A DNA stretch of 64,000 nt from Schistocerca nitens (Eukaryota > Arthropoda > Insecta > Orthoptera > Acrididae), in contig NC_064616.1 of the NCBI RefSeq assembly GCF_023898315.1, positions 546,211,602 to 546,275,601 of the forward strand. Direction: 5' to 3'. This document shows, piece after piece, positions 1 to 11,556 of this stretch (its first letter is position 1; the number at the start of each line of letters is the position of its first letter). The position numbers were made by a program, and so were the translations under genes. The notes under the pieces are model-generated. The model had not been told where the DNA came from, searched no databases, and saw only the letters and a list, made by a program, of their open reading frames with translations.

Positions 1-246
1 AACAACATGTCACTGTAATTAGGATAATTGTTGTTATAGTTATATATGTAAGTACTGAATAGTGTGTGAAGTATCGAGAATATTTCAGTTCCTCCTCCTG
101 TCTTTCTGCCATTCTCTGGACATCGTCCAATCTTTTTCCTGCGGATTTTAAATCGTCCATCTGTGTTACTACCTGCTCTAATGGTAAATCTTACGATAAC
201 ACTGACACATTGCTCTTCTCTTCATTCACAATACAACAATCGAATT
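1..246 (-). pseudogene. 3' part of errantivirus env-like gene (split by LINE)
   Basis: Read on the minus strand, this stretch carries an amphipathic, charged segment (about positions 175-75) followed by a hydrophobic stretch rich in Thr, Ile, Leu and Val that runs to the window edge. That is what is expected of the C-terminal stalk and membrane anchor of an envelope protein. One in-frame stop lies near position 192. The 9-bp sequence at 238-246 recurs at 6051-6059, and the env frame of 6060-7293 is compatible with continuing here once the LINE at 247-6050 is discounted. The rest of env and the 3' LTR would lie left of the window. Assignment as env rests on position, frame and composition, so it is inference with good support. 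Confidence 0.6.
238..246. repeat. Left target-site duplication of the I-group LINE
   Basis: AATCGAATT here is identical to 6051-6059. It marks the left edge of the LINE insertion in env. Because the LINE tail is itself made of AATC units, the true duplication could be a few bases shorter. Confidence 0.75.
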
Positions 247-1079
247 GTACCCTCCAGGGGCTCACAGTTCTTTTGTGAGTTCGTGCGTGGCTCACATGAG
301 GCTCCGAGATATTGCAGCTCATTCTTCATTCCCTAACACTTTTCCTTCTCCCTACTCCCTCCCACCCTAACCCTGCTCCTTCCCTGTTGCCACTTCCTTC
401 CCGTTGCCACCTCCTTCCCCTCTCTCGGTGTTCTGCTTTATTTCGACCTGGCTATGCCCCTGGTTTCCTTCATTGGATGCAATTTTGTTGCCAGTTCTTT
501 CACCCTTTTGGCATTTCGGTCCCCACTTAAGGTTTGACTTCCTCTTCAAAACTTCCTGTTTTTGGTGTGAGCCATATGGGGAAGAACTCCCTCCCGAGCA
601 TCTGCAGTGTGGATTCCTCGCTGCTCTCCCTTGCCCTCACCCTTCCCCACTGTAACCCCCTTCCATCCTGCTAGATCACCAGCATGTGTAGCCAGTCCAT
701 GTGGTGGGGCTGTTATGTACCCATATGTCTGAGCCCCCTGACAACACAGGGATCACACTACTGATACCTGAGCTGTTCCCTCCCTTTGCATGCCAAGGAG
801 TGGTTACCTGTCTTCTTGGAACATCGGTACTCACAGCAATGGCGGCTGTGCCAGATGGCCTTTGCTGTGGCTCGGTGGCGGCCATTGGAAGAGCCCCTGG
901 TCGGCGTGGGTGGTATCAGGGCGGATGCTTGGCGTATGAAGTATATCAAGCTGCAAAAATCTGGCAGTTCTCACACGTCCATCTCTTCGAATGGTGAAGG
1001 ATCCTTAACTGCACTCTCATATGACCCGGCACTCTTAGGCTAGCCATCTTGGGCTGAAACGTTTTCCCCATTACGTAGT

Positions 1080-2209
1080 CTGTACTAGGACAGATGGCGA
1101 CACATTCACCGCCACAAAGTCATTGTTTTTCGCGAAAAATATTTGGGACAGGTTTGGTGAATTGAAGTCTATTAGTAAGATGCAGTCGGGCTCCCTGCCA
1201 CCGAATCCGCAGCTGTCCATGCCTGTGATCGTCTTGGCAATGTCCCAGTGTCTATCACTGCTCACCAATCTCTGAATACGGTCCAGAGGCCGTTTTGATG
1301 GCGACAGTACCCTACAAAATGATGTGGAGCGACGTGGCGTTCATTTCGTTCGACATGTGCAGAAGGGTCGCAAATACAACCGCACCAATACTGCTGCCTT
1401 CATCCTGGCTTTCGAGGGGTATACCTGCCCAGAGAAGGTCAAGGTTATGTGTTACAGATGTGACGTAAAGCCATACATCCCTCCAACTATGTGGTGCTTT
1501 CGATGCTTGCGTTTCTGGGATATGTCATCCCATTGTACAGCGACCCTTTCTGTGGTGACTGTGCCTACTCCGTCCATGAGGGAACCCCTTATCTTCCGCC
1601 ACCAGTGTGTACTAATTGTGCTGGCTGCCACTCCCCTCACTTACCGGATTTCCCGGCTTTCAAGAGAGAAAGAAGATACAGGAACATGAGTCCGTCGATC
1701 GCCTGTCTTACATTGAGGCTCACCAAAAGATTGAGATCCTACATCCAGTCTCACTATCTTCAACTTTTGCCTCTGTTACTTCCTTTCCTCTTCCTCCTCC
1801 TCCTCCCCTCTTCCTCCCACTCCGTCAACCTTACCCCAGCCCTGCCTCACTCTCCCCTCCACCTCCCCTGCTGTTCCCATGACCTCTCATCAGGGAGTCA
1901 CCCCCCTACCCCAGCCGAAGAAGTGCCTACCTTCTTCGGCTTCAGCCAGTGATAGGACTCCCTCCTGGGAACCCTCTCCCCAGCGTCTCTCACATCAGAA
2001 GACTGTCATCAGAAGACTTTTAGCACCACTCGGCCACGAGGTGCACTGGTTGTGGGCCTCAAGGTCGCCCACTCTCTTTCGGTTCCTGATCTTGCAGACG
2101 CCTGTACTACCCCTGTGTCCTGTCCTCCTACATCTCAGAAAGAGAAGAAGAAGAAACATAAATCCGAAGAGACGGTGTCTCCTGTGCCCCTCTCGCAACC
2201 TGAGTAGGA
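1080..2209 (+). pseudogene. LINE ORF1 (gag-like, CCHC zinc knuckles), decayed
   Basis: Nucleic-acid-binding ORF1 protein of the I-group LINE. Fragments in different frames include a region resembling LINE gag (about 1090-1270), then CYRCDVKPYIPP at about 1450-1490, followed by Cys/His clusters (CFRC...C, CGDC, CTNCAGCHSPH) up to about 1640. These match the three-knuckle pattern of this family. A Pro/Ser-rich stretch and a basic Lys/Arg patch (about 2140-2175) precede the stop near 2209. At least three frame changes are needed to follow it. In this family the protein coats the LINE RNA; this copy cannot make it intact. Confidence 0.7.
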
Positions 2210-2219
2210 CATATTATTT

Positions 2220-5200
2220 ATGGATGTTACCCCATCCTTGTCGGTGACAACTACTGACCAAGTGACCTGACCTCCTCCTGGGCTCCTTCTTACCTACTTT
2301 GGAATCACGCCACATGATCATCCAGTGGTACTGCAATGGCTGCTGTCGTCACCTACTGGGAATGTAACGTCTTGTCTCCTCTTATTCTACATTCTGTCTT
2401 GTTCTCCAAGAAACACATTTCAATGACGACCACTCTCCCACTGCTGCACTATCTACCTTACTTCAGCAACTCCCGCCCCCATTTCGCTTCCTTGGGGATT
2501 TCAATGCTCATCATCCACTGTGGGGAACTGTTAAATCAGCGGCTTGGGGTATCCTAATCGATCAACTTATCATGGACTTCGATTTGTGTCTCCTCGACGA
2601 TGGTTCCCCTACCCACTTCAGTGCCACTCATGGCACCTTCCCTGCTATCGATCTTGCGATCTCCTCCCCTGCCCTCATGGCTTCCCTACATTGGTCATCC
2701 CACTATGACTTTTGTGACAGTGATCACTTCCCAGTGAAACTATCGTTGCCCTGCTACCACCAGGCAGACAGGCCCCCAATTTGGGCATTCTGCAGTGCCA
2801 GTTGGTCTTTATACAGGTCTACTGTCAGCTTTGACACATCCCTCTCTAATTCCATTGATGTAGTCGTGCAATACATCTCTGCCATTCTTCTTCATGCTGC
2901 TGGCACTGCTGTCCCCCTATCCACAGGGCCCCCTCGTCAGTGGCTGGTACTGTGGTGAACCAAGGACGTCGCAGTCGCTGGCCAGGACTGCTGACAGGCA
3001 CTGCAGCGATTGAAGCGACGCCCCTCTGTCCAACCTCCTCATTTATAAGTGTCTTCCTGCTAAGTCTCGTTACATTATGAAGTCGAATAAAAAGGAATGC
3101 TGGGAGTGGTATGTTTTTCCCTGGGGACATATGCCTCTTTATCGCAGGTTTGGTCAGAGGTCTGTAGTGTTCTGGGCCGTAAACAACAGTCAACTGTTCA
3201 GGGTGTGAACATCCCAGGAGCTCTGTGCACCAATCCATTGCTCGTTGCAGACGACTTCGCTACACACTTTGTGATGGCATCTTTGTCCACTTCCTATCCT
3301 GCTATCTTTCTCTATCAGAAATGCAGAGGAATAGACCCCCTCCATTTTGTCACACATCACGCTGAGCCATACAGGGCTCCTTTCACTGCATGGGAATTGG
3401 TGGTGGCTCATAGCTCTTCACGAGACACAACCACAGGACTCGACTTCTTTCACAATCAAATGATTCAACACTTGGACGTTCCCCAGAGGCAACAGCTCAT
3501 CAGGGTCTTCAATCACATCTGGCTCATAGGTACTTTTCCGTCACAATGGCGAGACAGTATAGTTATCCCCATCCTTAAGCCTGGGAAGATTCCAACGTCT
3601 CTCCAGAGCTACCGCCCCATTAGCCTTACAAATGTGCTTTGTAAACTGCTTGAAAGGCTGGTCAACTCCAGATTATGTTGGGTACTCGAATCTTTGGACC
3701 TTTTGTCACCATATCAGTGTGGCTTCGGGGGCAGGGCACTCTCCAGCTGACCATTTACTCTGATTGGAATCAGCCATCTGACAGCGTTTTACTCACCACC
3801 AGCACCTTGTCACAATGTTCTGTGACCTACATAAGGCGTATGCCATGGCTTGGCGCCCTCACATTTTAGTTACCCTCCATGACTGTGGCTTCCATGGTAC
3901 CCTTACGATCTTTATCTGCAAGTTTTTATCATATATGATCTTCTGGTTTCGAGTTGTCACTTCACTCAGCAACCCTCAGATTCAGGAGAATGATATCTCA
4001 CAGGGTTCTGTGCTAAGTGTTACGCTTTTCCTAATTGCCATCAATGGGCTTGAGATGTCTGTTGGGCCTCTGGTTGCCCCGGCGTTGAACGTTGTCGATT
4101 TTTGATTCTAGTGCACCTCCCTCTCGATGGCATCTGCTGAGCGCCAGACCCAAGGCGCCATCTGACGGGGCTCTATGTGGGTCACCGCCCATGGCTTCCA
4201 GTTTTCCTCCTCCAAAACGCGGGCTGCGCCTTTTTGTCGTTGACCCAAAGTACACCCTGACCCAGAAATTTATTTAGGCAACCAGCTCCTTGATGTTGTA
4301 ACACATTCCCCTTTATTGGGCCTTATTTCTGATAATGGCTGCCCCACATTCGTCACCTAAATACTAAATGCATGTGGAAGCTTAATGCTCTACACCTTCT
4401 GGCCCACACATCTTGGAGTGCAAACTGTTCCACTCTCCTCCACCATCAATGTGCTCTGGTTTTATCCAGACTCGATTATGGTAGCAAGGTTTATGGCTTA
4501 GCAGCTCCTTCCACTTTGAAACTCATTGATCCTGTCCATCATTGTGGGGTGCGTATGGCTATTGGTGCCTTTCGCACTAGTCCTGTTGAGAGTCTCCTCA
4601 CAGAAGCAGGGATTCCCCCTCTACACATAAAACAGAGCCAACTCCTTGTTTCATATGCAGTCGCCATTCGCCAATTTCCTGACCACCCTGTATACCCTAT
4701 GCTTTTCGCCATTGAGGGACGTTTCCCTCCTAACACCCGACCACGGGTGGGATTGCCGGTTAGCATGACTCTCACTACCCTCTGCTGGGATCTCCATCTG
4801 CTCTCACTGGACTGCGCCGTGTGTTTTTCCTCCCATACCCACCTCCCCTCTGGGTGATGCCAAGACCACGGATTAGGACCGCTCTCTTCGAGGGTCCTAG
4901 GGTATGTGGCTCCTATGGTTTACTGGCGTCTTTTATGTGCCACCCTTGCAGAGTTCCAGGGTGCCATCATCCTTTATACTGATGGTTCTAAGACTACTGA
5001 TAAGGTAGGATACGCTTTCACATCTCCTACCAGTTTAGAGCACCATTTGTTGCCAGGATCATGTAGTGTATTTACAGCAGAGCTTCTAGCCATTTACAGG
5101 GCCCTCCTCTTTGGTTCTCAGGCCTCTCTTCATAGTTTTGTGAGCAGCCTTCAGGTTATCGATCGATGCTACTCTCATCACCCCTTGGTCTCTGCTATCC

Positions 5201-5690
5201 ATGACCTTCTCTCTGCCCTTTAGCATGCCGCCTGTTCAGTCCTCTTTGTCTGGGTCCACAGTCATGTGGGAATCCCAGGGAATGAATTGGCACAGAGTTT
5301 GGCTAGAGAAGCGGATACTTCCCCCAGTTTCCTTTTACGCTTCCAGCTGCAGATTCGCGGATTTACGTGAAATCTCTCTTTACCCAACTGTGGAATGCCA
5401 TTTGGAGCTCTACTGCTCATAGTAATAAACTCCGCACTGTCAAGGAGTCTACTGCAATTGGGAGCACTTCCTTCCGCCCCTCTCGGAAGGAGTCCACTGT
5501 TTTATGTCGTTTACGCACTGGCAATACCCGGCTCACCCGTTATTTCCTCCTACGTAATGACCCACCCCCACAATATGGTTGTGGTGCCAGACTGACGATG
5601 TCTCACATATTGGTGGCATGTCCCCTTCTTTCGACCCTTCGTGTAAGTATAGTATTCTACTTCCTTAAATTTAATATTAGCAGATGATCC
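2220..5690 (+). pseudogene. LINE ORF2: endonuclease, reverse transcriptase, RNase H, decayed
   Basis: Endonuclease residues are visible in pieces: a phage-like opening at about 2328, a diverged GDFNAHHPLWG-type motif at about 2497-2525, and SDHFPV at about 2729. RT follows with IPILKPGK...YRPISLTNVLCK (about 3565-3645), DLHKAYA (about 3822) and QGSVLSVTLFLIAIN (about 4000-4045). The catalytic YADD box is degraded to VVDF near 4100. A linker typical of the group (GAFRTSPVESLLTEAG) sits at about 4565-4610. RNase H shows YTDGSK (4975), AELLAIYRAL (5080) and WVHSHVGIPGNELA (5250-5290). A CCHC-like end (CGARLTMSHILVACP) lies near 5585-5630. Several frameshifts and stops inactivate it. Function is by family: target-primed reverse transcription. 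Confidence 0.85.
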
Positions 5691-5992
5691 AAGGATGGTA
5701 GACCTGGTCCCCGGTTTCCTTCGTGAAAGAGGTTTCTGCTTTCAGATATAAGGTTCTCCTTTCGTCTTGGAGCAGGTGCGAGTTTTTAGTTTTGACTCGG
5801 ACTCCTTTTGCAGTCTTCACGTTCTGTCACCCCATGACCGACCCCACCCCTTTTTTTCCGGTTTTTATACTTGGTCTCATCTTTTATGCTTATACTGTGT
5901 GTATTGAATGTTCATTCTTTTATAATTTAACTCCTCTGACTGAATCCGTTCACTTTTAGCAGACTCTCTTATGTAAGCCACATTGGAATCGC

Positions 5993-6020
5993 GGGACTGA
6001 TGACCTCACCTTTGGGTCCC
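5993..6020 (+). promoter_or_regulatory. 3'-terminal RNA hairpin of the LINE
   Basis: GGGAC (5993-5997) can pair with GTCCC (6016-6020) around a loop beginning TGATGACCTCA, just before the repeat tail. LINE RTs commonly recognise such 3' hairpins. The same hairpin closes the SINEs in this window, which supports a recognition role; that role is inferred. Confidence 0.6.
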
Positions 6021-6050
6021 ATACTCTCTCAATTAATCAGTCAATCAATT

Positions 6051-6059
6051 AATCGAATT
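6051..6059. repeat. Right target-site duplication of the I-group LINE
   Basis: AATCGAATT, identical to 238-246, directly after the AATC-repeat tail of the LINE. Beyond it the minus-strand env coding pattern resumes at 6060. Confidence 0.75.
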
Positions 6060-7293
6060 CCAGATTAATCTGAGGCACTACCTCTTTCTCTGTGGTACTA
6101 CTATGGATTTCTCTGTTTGTTTGTATGAACACTCTGGTTCCATATCCCTTACATTTACTATAGAAGCTTATTTTACTCACCCGTTTCATTATTAGGTCCA
6201 GTGGTGGTTCCTTTCCAAGTGGTACCGTTAGGCCTTCCTCTTTTGGCGCTACGTACAACCATTCATTACTGTTTAGATGTGTGCAAATGCTTTGATTCAG
6301 TGCAACCACTGGCTTAACACTCTTCGTCATCGAATGTTGACAACAAGGCAAATCACTGTCAGCACAGTCGTCTATTCTTACTTTGTTCCTTGCATTTCAG
6401 CTGCTCCGCATAAAGTGTGCCGTATTAACGTTTGGACGCATCTATTAGTAAGAATTCCTTTTCTGGCGCCATGTATACATACCTCCCATTCATTTCCGTG
6501 ATCTCTTTAGATAGTGGAAGTACTCTATACAACATGAAAATATTATTATCTGTCAAGGGGATGTTGATTACATAGCCTAATATACTACTCGCGCTGAAAA
6601 CAACTAAATCAGTTATTCTGAGTAGTTGGTAACCTGAGGATTCGACTAGAGGTACAGGAAATTTTACAACTTTCAGCTCTTCACGTATTAAACTTAAATA
6701 TTTCACAGTTTGGACTGGGTTTATGATATGAGGCTGCAGTATTCTCTTTTGTGCAATTACAATACCATGTATCATTTCTTCATATTCTTCTTCAATTTGG
6801 CCGCACACTGCCACTAATTGTAATACTTGTTCTGTTATTGTGGCAAAGGACGCTACACGTTTGACACCCGTGTCTGTTTCTTTCACATAGTCTTTCATGA
6901 ACCTCTCTAACATTTGCATACCCGTCTATAGAACATGTTCATTTGATTTTAACGTATACACTGTCCTGTTCACTCCTGCTAACGTGGCCCTTACTACTGC
7001 CACTTGTTCCTTTATTAACCTTAGCAATCCTTCTGAATTTCTTTCCATCCCACCGCTGTTTTACCGTACCTTTCCACCTTCTGAAACCTCTCTGTTATAG
7101 CATCTAGATTCATATAAGTAACAATTGTCCATGTGGTGCTATATATTTCTACTTGTCCTCCGTTATCATAACATAATCCTAAAGAACTCGAAAACTGTGT
7201 CACCTGAAAATCGTTCATTGCATACTTTGATGCAGTGATGTGGTATGTGGCTACCACTATGAGGAGTAGGACAATTTTCCACTTGAGTGCCAT
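6060..7293 (-). pseudogene. Env-like gene (baculovirus F-related), 5' and central parts, broken
   Basis: The first open piece (7293-7021) starts with Met-Ala-Leu-Lys-Trp-Lys and a run of Leu/Ile/Val, a good signal peptide. The second (6919-6425) carries a motif of the type GYVINIPL...FMLYRVLPL, which resembles the F-protein family shared by baculoviruses and errantiviral Env. A third piece (6351-6049) holds several Cys residues. Two frame breaks separate the pieces, and the gene is then cut by the LINE at 6050. Known role of the family: a membrane glycoprotein for entry or fusion. This copy is not functional. Family assignment comes from motif likeness only. Confidence 0.65.
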
Positions 7294-7478
7294 ACCTGAA
7301 ATTTAAAAGAACTGTTACAACCTATTTGCATGTACATTAGTTTCCCTATTTCTCTAAATTTTTATTACTACATTAGGACCTTCAACTTTTAATACTTCAA
7401 ATGGACCTTTCCACTGTTAGTCTAATTTCCGAGATCTACCACGTCACATCGACTCATCGTGCAGTAACACTTTACCTC

Positions 7479-8420
7479 CTACTTTGGATTCTGTTTCAAG
7501 TCATACTGTCTCTTATTGGTTTTCTTACTCTTTATAATCGAGACTCTAGCCACTCTGTGGGCTTCCTGCATTCTCGCTCTTAGCCTATTTACACATGATT
7601 CATAATCGTAGGTTACCTGTTGCGATTCCTGCTGCAGTACTCCTGGTCTGTTGACCTTTTTCCCATATAGTAGTTCGAATGGTGTGTAGCCTGTGCTGCT
7701 GTGTGGTGTCGTGTTGAACACAAAATTTGCATACGGAAAACGTTTGTCCCAAGAATTTTTATCGCCTGTTAACAAGTGCCTGAGGTACTCTACAAGTGTC
7801 CTATGACTCCTTTCTAGCTCACCATTTGATTCTGGTTGATAAGCTGTAGTATGTATACGCTTAACTTTCAGCAGTTTAGACACTCTTTTAAAAACGTCAC
7901 TCACAAAATTGGAACCATGATCCGTTAATAATACTGATGGAATTCCGTACCTTAATACAATGTTTTCCACGAGTGCTTCAGCTACAGTCTCGGCATCTTG
8001 CCTTTCAATTGGAACTGCTGTATAAACTTACTTCAATTGTCCTGAAATGTTAACATGTACATTTGCCTGTGCTGGATACATATAGAGGACCTACTATATC
8101 CATTGATCATTTCTCAAATACTGTCTCTGCAGTGTCTGTAATCTGTAAAGGCATTCTTGTCTTCATCTGCGTGTTTTTATTTTTCTGACCTGACGGAAGT
8201 TCTCCGTATGTAATTTTAAATATCGCGCTTCATTCCGCGCCACCACTTGTACGCCTTGATTCTTTCTAATGTCCTGATCATTCTCTGGTGCCCTTCCAAA
8301 GGATTAACATGCACCTCCTTCAGTATGTTCTCCTTTTCCTCCGAACTAATTCCCTCTTCGCTATCTGCTTCCTGTTCTATTTATGCCGAGACTTGTGCTT
8401 GCCGCACGTTTACGTAACTT
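7479..8420 (-). pseudogene. Errantivirus pol: integrase, broken
   Basis: The catalytic core is open at 7970-7479. It contains a LTDHGSNFVS motif (second catalytic Asp), TTAYQPESNGELERSHRTL (catalytic Glu), and the NTTPHSSTGYTPFELLYGK segment typical of gypsy integrases. Upstream, between about 8350 and 7980, a frameshifted zinc-binding region (VHVNPLEGHQRMIRTLERI) and the first part of the core can be followed with several stops. In the family this enzyme inserts the cDNA into the host genome. Confidence 0.85.
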
Positions 8421-8529
8421 TCTTCCCCACTTGCTTGCTACGGAGATCTTCTCTGTCTCTATATTCTGTTTCGTATCTATCTCTTCCTTCCCTTAGTGCC
8501 TTATTCTTCTTACCGCATCCGCATTACTA

Positions 8530-9700
8530 TTTAGCTTTCCTGTTAGTATATTACCTCATAGTCATACTCTTCAAGCTTTAGTCTCGACTTCAGGAGTCTC
8601 GAACTCGGATCTTTTACACTGAATATGCAAGTCAGTGGCTAGTGGTTTGTTACCACTGTAAACCTTCGTCCATATATAAGTGGTCAAAACTCTTTTACTG
8701 CATACACTATGGGCAACAATTCCATTTCTGTTGTGCTATAATTTTATTCTGCCTTGCTCAATGCTCTAGACGCATATGCAATGGGCAAGTCTTTGCCAAC
8801 TTGCTTGCCTTGCGATAACACGGCTCCCTGGGCAGCTTTACTCGCATCCGTTGTAACAATAAACGGTTTCATGAAATCTGGGTACTGGAGTAGCAGAGGA
8901 TTTATCAGCTTCTCCTTCAGCTCTTCGAACGCATTGTTCAGTTTTTCTCCCCAGTTATACCCAACTCCTTTGTTAAAAAGCTCATGAAGTGCCTCTGCAA
9001 TTTTGCTAAATTGTGCAATGAAACGGTTGTAATAACCGATTAATCGGAGAAAGCCGTTTAATTCTTTCGTTGTTCCTGGCTGTGGAAAGAACTTTACCTT
9101 CTCCTACTTCGCCATATTCGGCGCTATTCCTTTGTCAGTAATACAGTTACCTAGGAAGATTACTTTCTTCCTCATGAATTCATACTTGTCTGATTGCAGC
9201 TTCAATTTGTGCTCTCGCAACGTATCAAATATTTCCCGGAGCTTTTCGTTATACTTTTACAGGTTTTTCCCATAACATACTATGTCATCTAAATAAACAA
9301 AACATTTCACACCTTGCAAACCTGCCAAAACTGTGTTCATTAATCTCTGGAAACATCCTGCGGCTCCCTTCAGTCCCATCAGCATTCTCTTAGATTCATA
9401 ATGTTGATAGTTCGAACGGAACACAGTTTTCATGTCCTTCTCATCCGTCAGTATCTGATGGTATCCGTTTACAGGGTCAAGTGTCGAGAAGTATTTTGCT
9501 TGCCCTAGCCGGACCAAAATATCGGAGATGTTCGGTAGTGGAAATGCATCACCTATAGCGATGTCATTTAATTGTCTGTAGTCCACTACGATTCTCCATT
9601 TCTGCTTGCCACTGGAATCTAACTTTCTAGGAACCAATAGTAACGGTGCGTTCCAGGCGCTCCTACTCTGGACAATTATGTCATCTCTTAACATGTGCTC
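8530..9700 (-). pseudogene. Errantivirus pol: reverse transcriptase and RNase H, broken
   Basis: The open piece 9694-9257 contains SRSAWNAPLLLVPRK, WRIVVDYRQLN, the FSTLDPVNGYHQI palm motif and FVYLDDIVCYGKNL with the catalytic YLDD box. Translation downstream, with frame changes, gives the thumb/connection region (about 9080-8950) and RNase H with TTDASKAAQGAVLSQ near 8850-8800, then IAYASRALSKAE. Several stops occur below 8750. Order and motifs are standard Ty3/gypsy. Confidence 0.85.
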
Positions 9701-10253
9701 TATTTGCTCTTTACCAGTTCTTTCTCCGCTTCTGGGATCCGATTGGGTCTGGCTTTTATTACCTTCCCTTCAAGTGCCGACGCAATTGGTATACTGTGCT
9801 TTTATTGCCGAAGTATAGGACAATTTGTCACCTGGTAAATGAAATACATCTCCGTACTTCACGCTAACCTCCACTAGAGCCCTTTTCTCTTCAGCATTCA
9901 AGTGATCCAATCATAATTGCTTTCGCATAACAGTAGCACGACTTTCCGTCTTTCCTACGACATCCGCGCTACATTTTACTTCGAGTACTTTTATGAGTCT
10001 TTCTAACTCTTCCATCATTAACCTGATGTTTTCTTAATGAACTCTGTCCTCTGTCAAGTTCTATGCCCTCACTATGAATTTAACATTTCGCACTTCCACC
10101 AAGGGTTCAGGTACATGCACCACCTGTGCAAATTCCTGTCTTGGAATAATCATTTCTTTTTCGCTTTCCTGTAGTACGTTTCTGCCCACCCTAAATAACA
10201 GTATTATTTCCTCTCGGGGCCCTATTTCCCCTCCCGCGTAATCCTGAATCCGA

Positions 10254-10643
10254 TTAGATCCCATATCCCTTCGGTTCTTCTTCTACTACTGTCAAGGGTA
10301 TATCTCGCCCCTGCAGCCTTATTACTTTACCTGCATAGTCTAACTTGACCTTACGCTCTGTTAAAAAATCTCTACCTATTAAACCGTCGTACGGGATGTC
10401 TAATCCCGATCCGTACACATGAAACTTGTGCCCGAGGTTTCCAGCACCTTCCACATTTAGGTGTATCCTTACTGCACCTATCGTACTCACGGCTTCGCTT
10501 GTTAAACCTTTCAGCCGAAGCCAATCTGCTACATTAATTCTAATTGCACTCTTCACTGCAATACTTGTTCTCTTTAGTAAACATAACTGTGCTCCTGTGT
10601 CTGTCAGTAACTTTAAATACACTTTTGACTCTATGCAGTACAA
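10254..10643 (-). pseudogene. Errantivirus pol: aspartic protease
   Basis: A 129-residue open piece. LLTDTGAQLCLLK carries the active-site DTGA triad typical of retroviral aspartic proteases, and the C-terminal half has IPYDGLIGRDFL, the usual I-G-R/x-D/N motif. It lies between gag and RT, as expected. A frame break follows at 10254 before the RT-proximal linker. Confidence 0.75.
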
Positions 10644-10735
10644 TACTAAAACATCGTTCTCTGTTGCACAGTCTATTAGCCTAACTGTGGGTTTACCTCT
10701 CGCAACAAGCCCCGACTGTGCGGCCTTGCCGCCTC

Positions 10736-11556
10736 TTAGTTTCCCTGCACCATTTTACCGGTTCTACTAGATACTGGCACCCTGTCTTTTCTGCAGGCGT
10801 GCCAGGACTCTTCATGACAATCTTCAGCGTAGCGGCCATGCCGCTTAAGCTTAAAGAAGGCTACGTCTTTTACTCTTGTACATGGGACTCCACAGTCACA
10901 TGGTAAGTTGCAATGTGGACATCTACACTCCCGTAAACCTCCATCGCTTTCTCTGTGGTTGCCTTTGAAATCTCTTACATCTATCGAATGAATTTTTCTT
11001 AGCCTCACCCGACATTCTGCATCTGTGTGCCCAGGCTGGTTGTACCCATAGCAAAAGTTGGTGAATTCTTTACACGTCGTTGCCCGTACTCTACCCTCTG
11101 GATTATTCTTACTGCACTTGCTCGCAATATGACCTCTCAAACCGCAGGTGAAACATTTTAATTCCTTAATATCTCTAGAGCTCTCCGCCGTTTCCCTTCC
11201 ATGGTTAAAGGTTGCTCTCGGAGCTAGTCCCCTCTCTTTCATGGACAGTACCGCACTCTGCTCTGGCAGTGCTAACTCCACTGCTGCCGCTAGCGTAATT
11301 TCATCGCCTCTGCTTCTTACTATCGTTTGGATTCTATCGTTGCTTAACCCTTGCATAAAACGGGCTCTTTCTAACGAATCGACTAATTCTATTGCGCCCT
11401 TTAAGTTACCTCTAGGCGTGACACTGTTTACGGCCACCCTGAAATCTCTCTGCATCTCGTCAATTCGACTTCCCCAATGACCAATTGGCTCTCCCTGTCC
11501 CTGTCTCGCTTGAAAAATCTTACACGTGTAGTAGTCTATGGTGCGCTTACTTATCT
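10736..11556 (-). pseudogene. Errantivirus gag, 5'-truncated, with CCHC knuckles
   Basis: An open frame can be followed from about 11556 (no start codon) through the Met at 11455 to 10736. It has a capsid-like segment (GAIELVDSLERARFMQGL), then CFTCGLRGHIASKC, a clear CX2CX4HX4C zinc knuckle, and a second Cys/His cluster (CYGYNQPGHTDAEC). The N-terminal part is missing where the RTE fragment begins at 11557. Gag of this type packages the element RNA. Confidence 0.75.

Larger units (their letters stand above)
247..6050 (+). mobile_element. Near full-length I-group LINE (non-LTR retrotransposon with RNase H)
   Basis: A 5.8-kb element with a pyrimidine-rich 5' region, a decayed ORF1 with CCHC knuckles, an ORF2 with APE-type endonuclease, RT, RNase H and a C-terminal zinc-knuckle region, and a 3' UTR. 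The 3' UTR ends in a GGGAC/GTCCC hairpin (5993-6020) and a tail of AATC-like repeats (6031-6054). RNase H downstream of RT is the signature of the I group of LINEs. It is flanked by AATCGAATT on both sides and lies in the env of a minus-strand endogenous retrovirus. Both ORFs carry stops and frameshifts, so this copy is dead, but its ends look complete. The exact clade (I, R1 or LOA) was not resolved. Confidence 0.85.
6060..11556 (-). mobile_element. Endogenous retrovirus-like Ty3/gypsy element (errantivirus type), main body
   Basis: On the minus strand the order is gag (11556-10736), protease (10643-10254), RT and RNase H (about 9700-8530), integrase (about 8420-7479) and an env-like gene (7293-6060, continuing at 246-1). 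This is the gene order of insect errantiviruses. The 5' end is missing: gag begins abruptly at about 11556, where an RTE-like LINE tail abuts, and no 5' LTR or primer binding site is seen there. The 3' LTR would lie outside the left edge. Every gene has stops or frameshifts, so this is an old, inactive copy. Confidence 0.85.

Noticed and set aside
312..655. Overlapping ORFs at the start of the window
   Set aside because: They lie in the C-rich 5' region of the LINE, in several frames and on both strands, with no domain.
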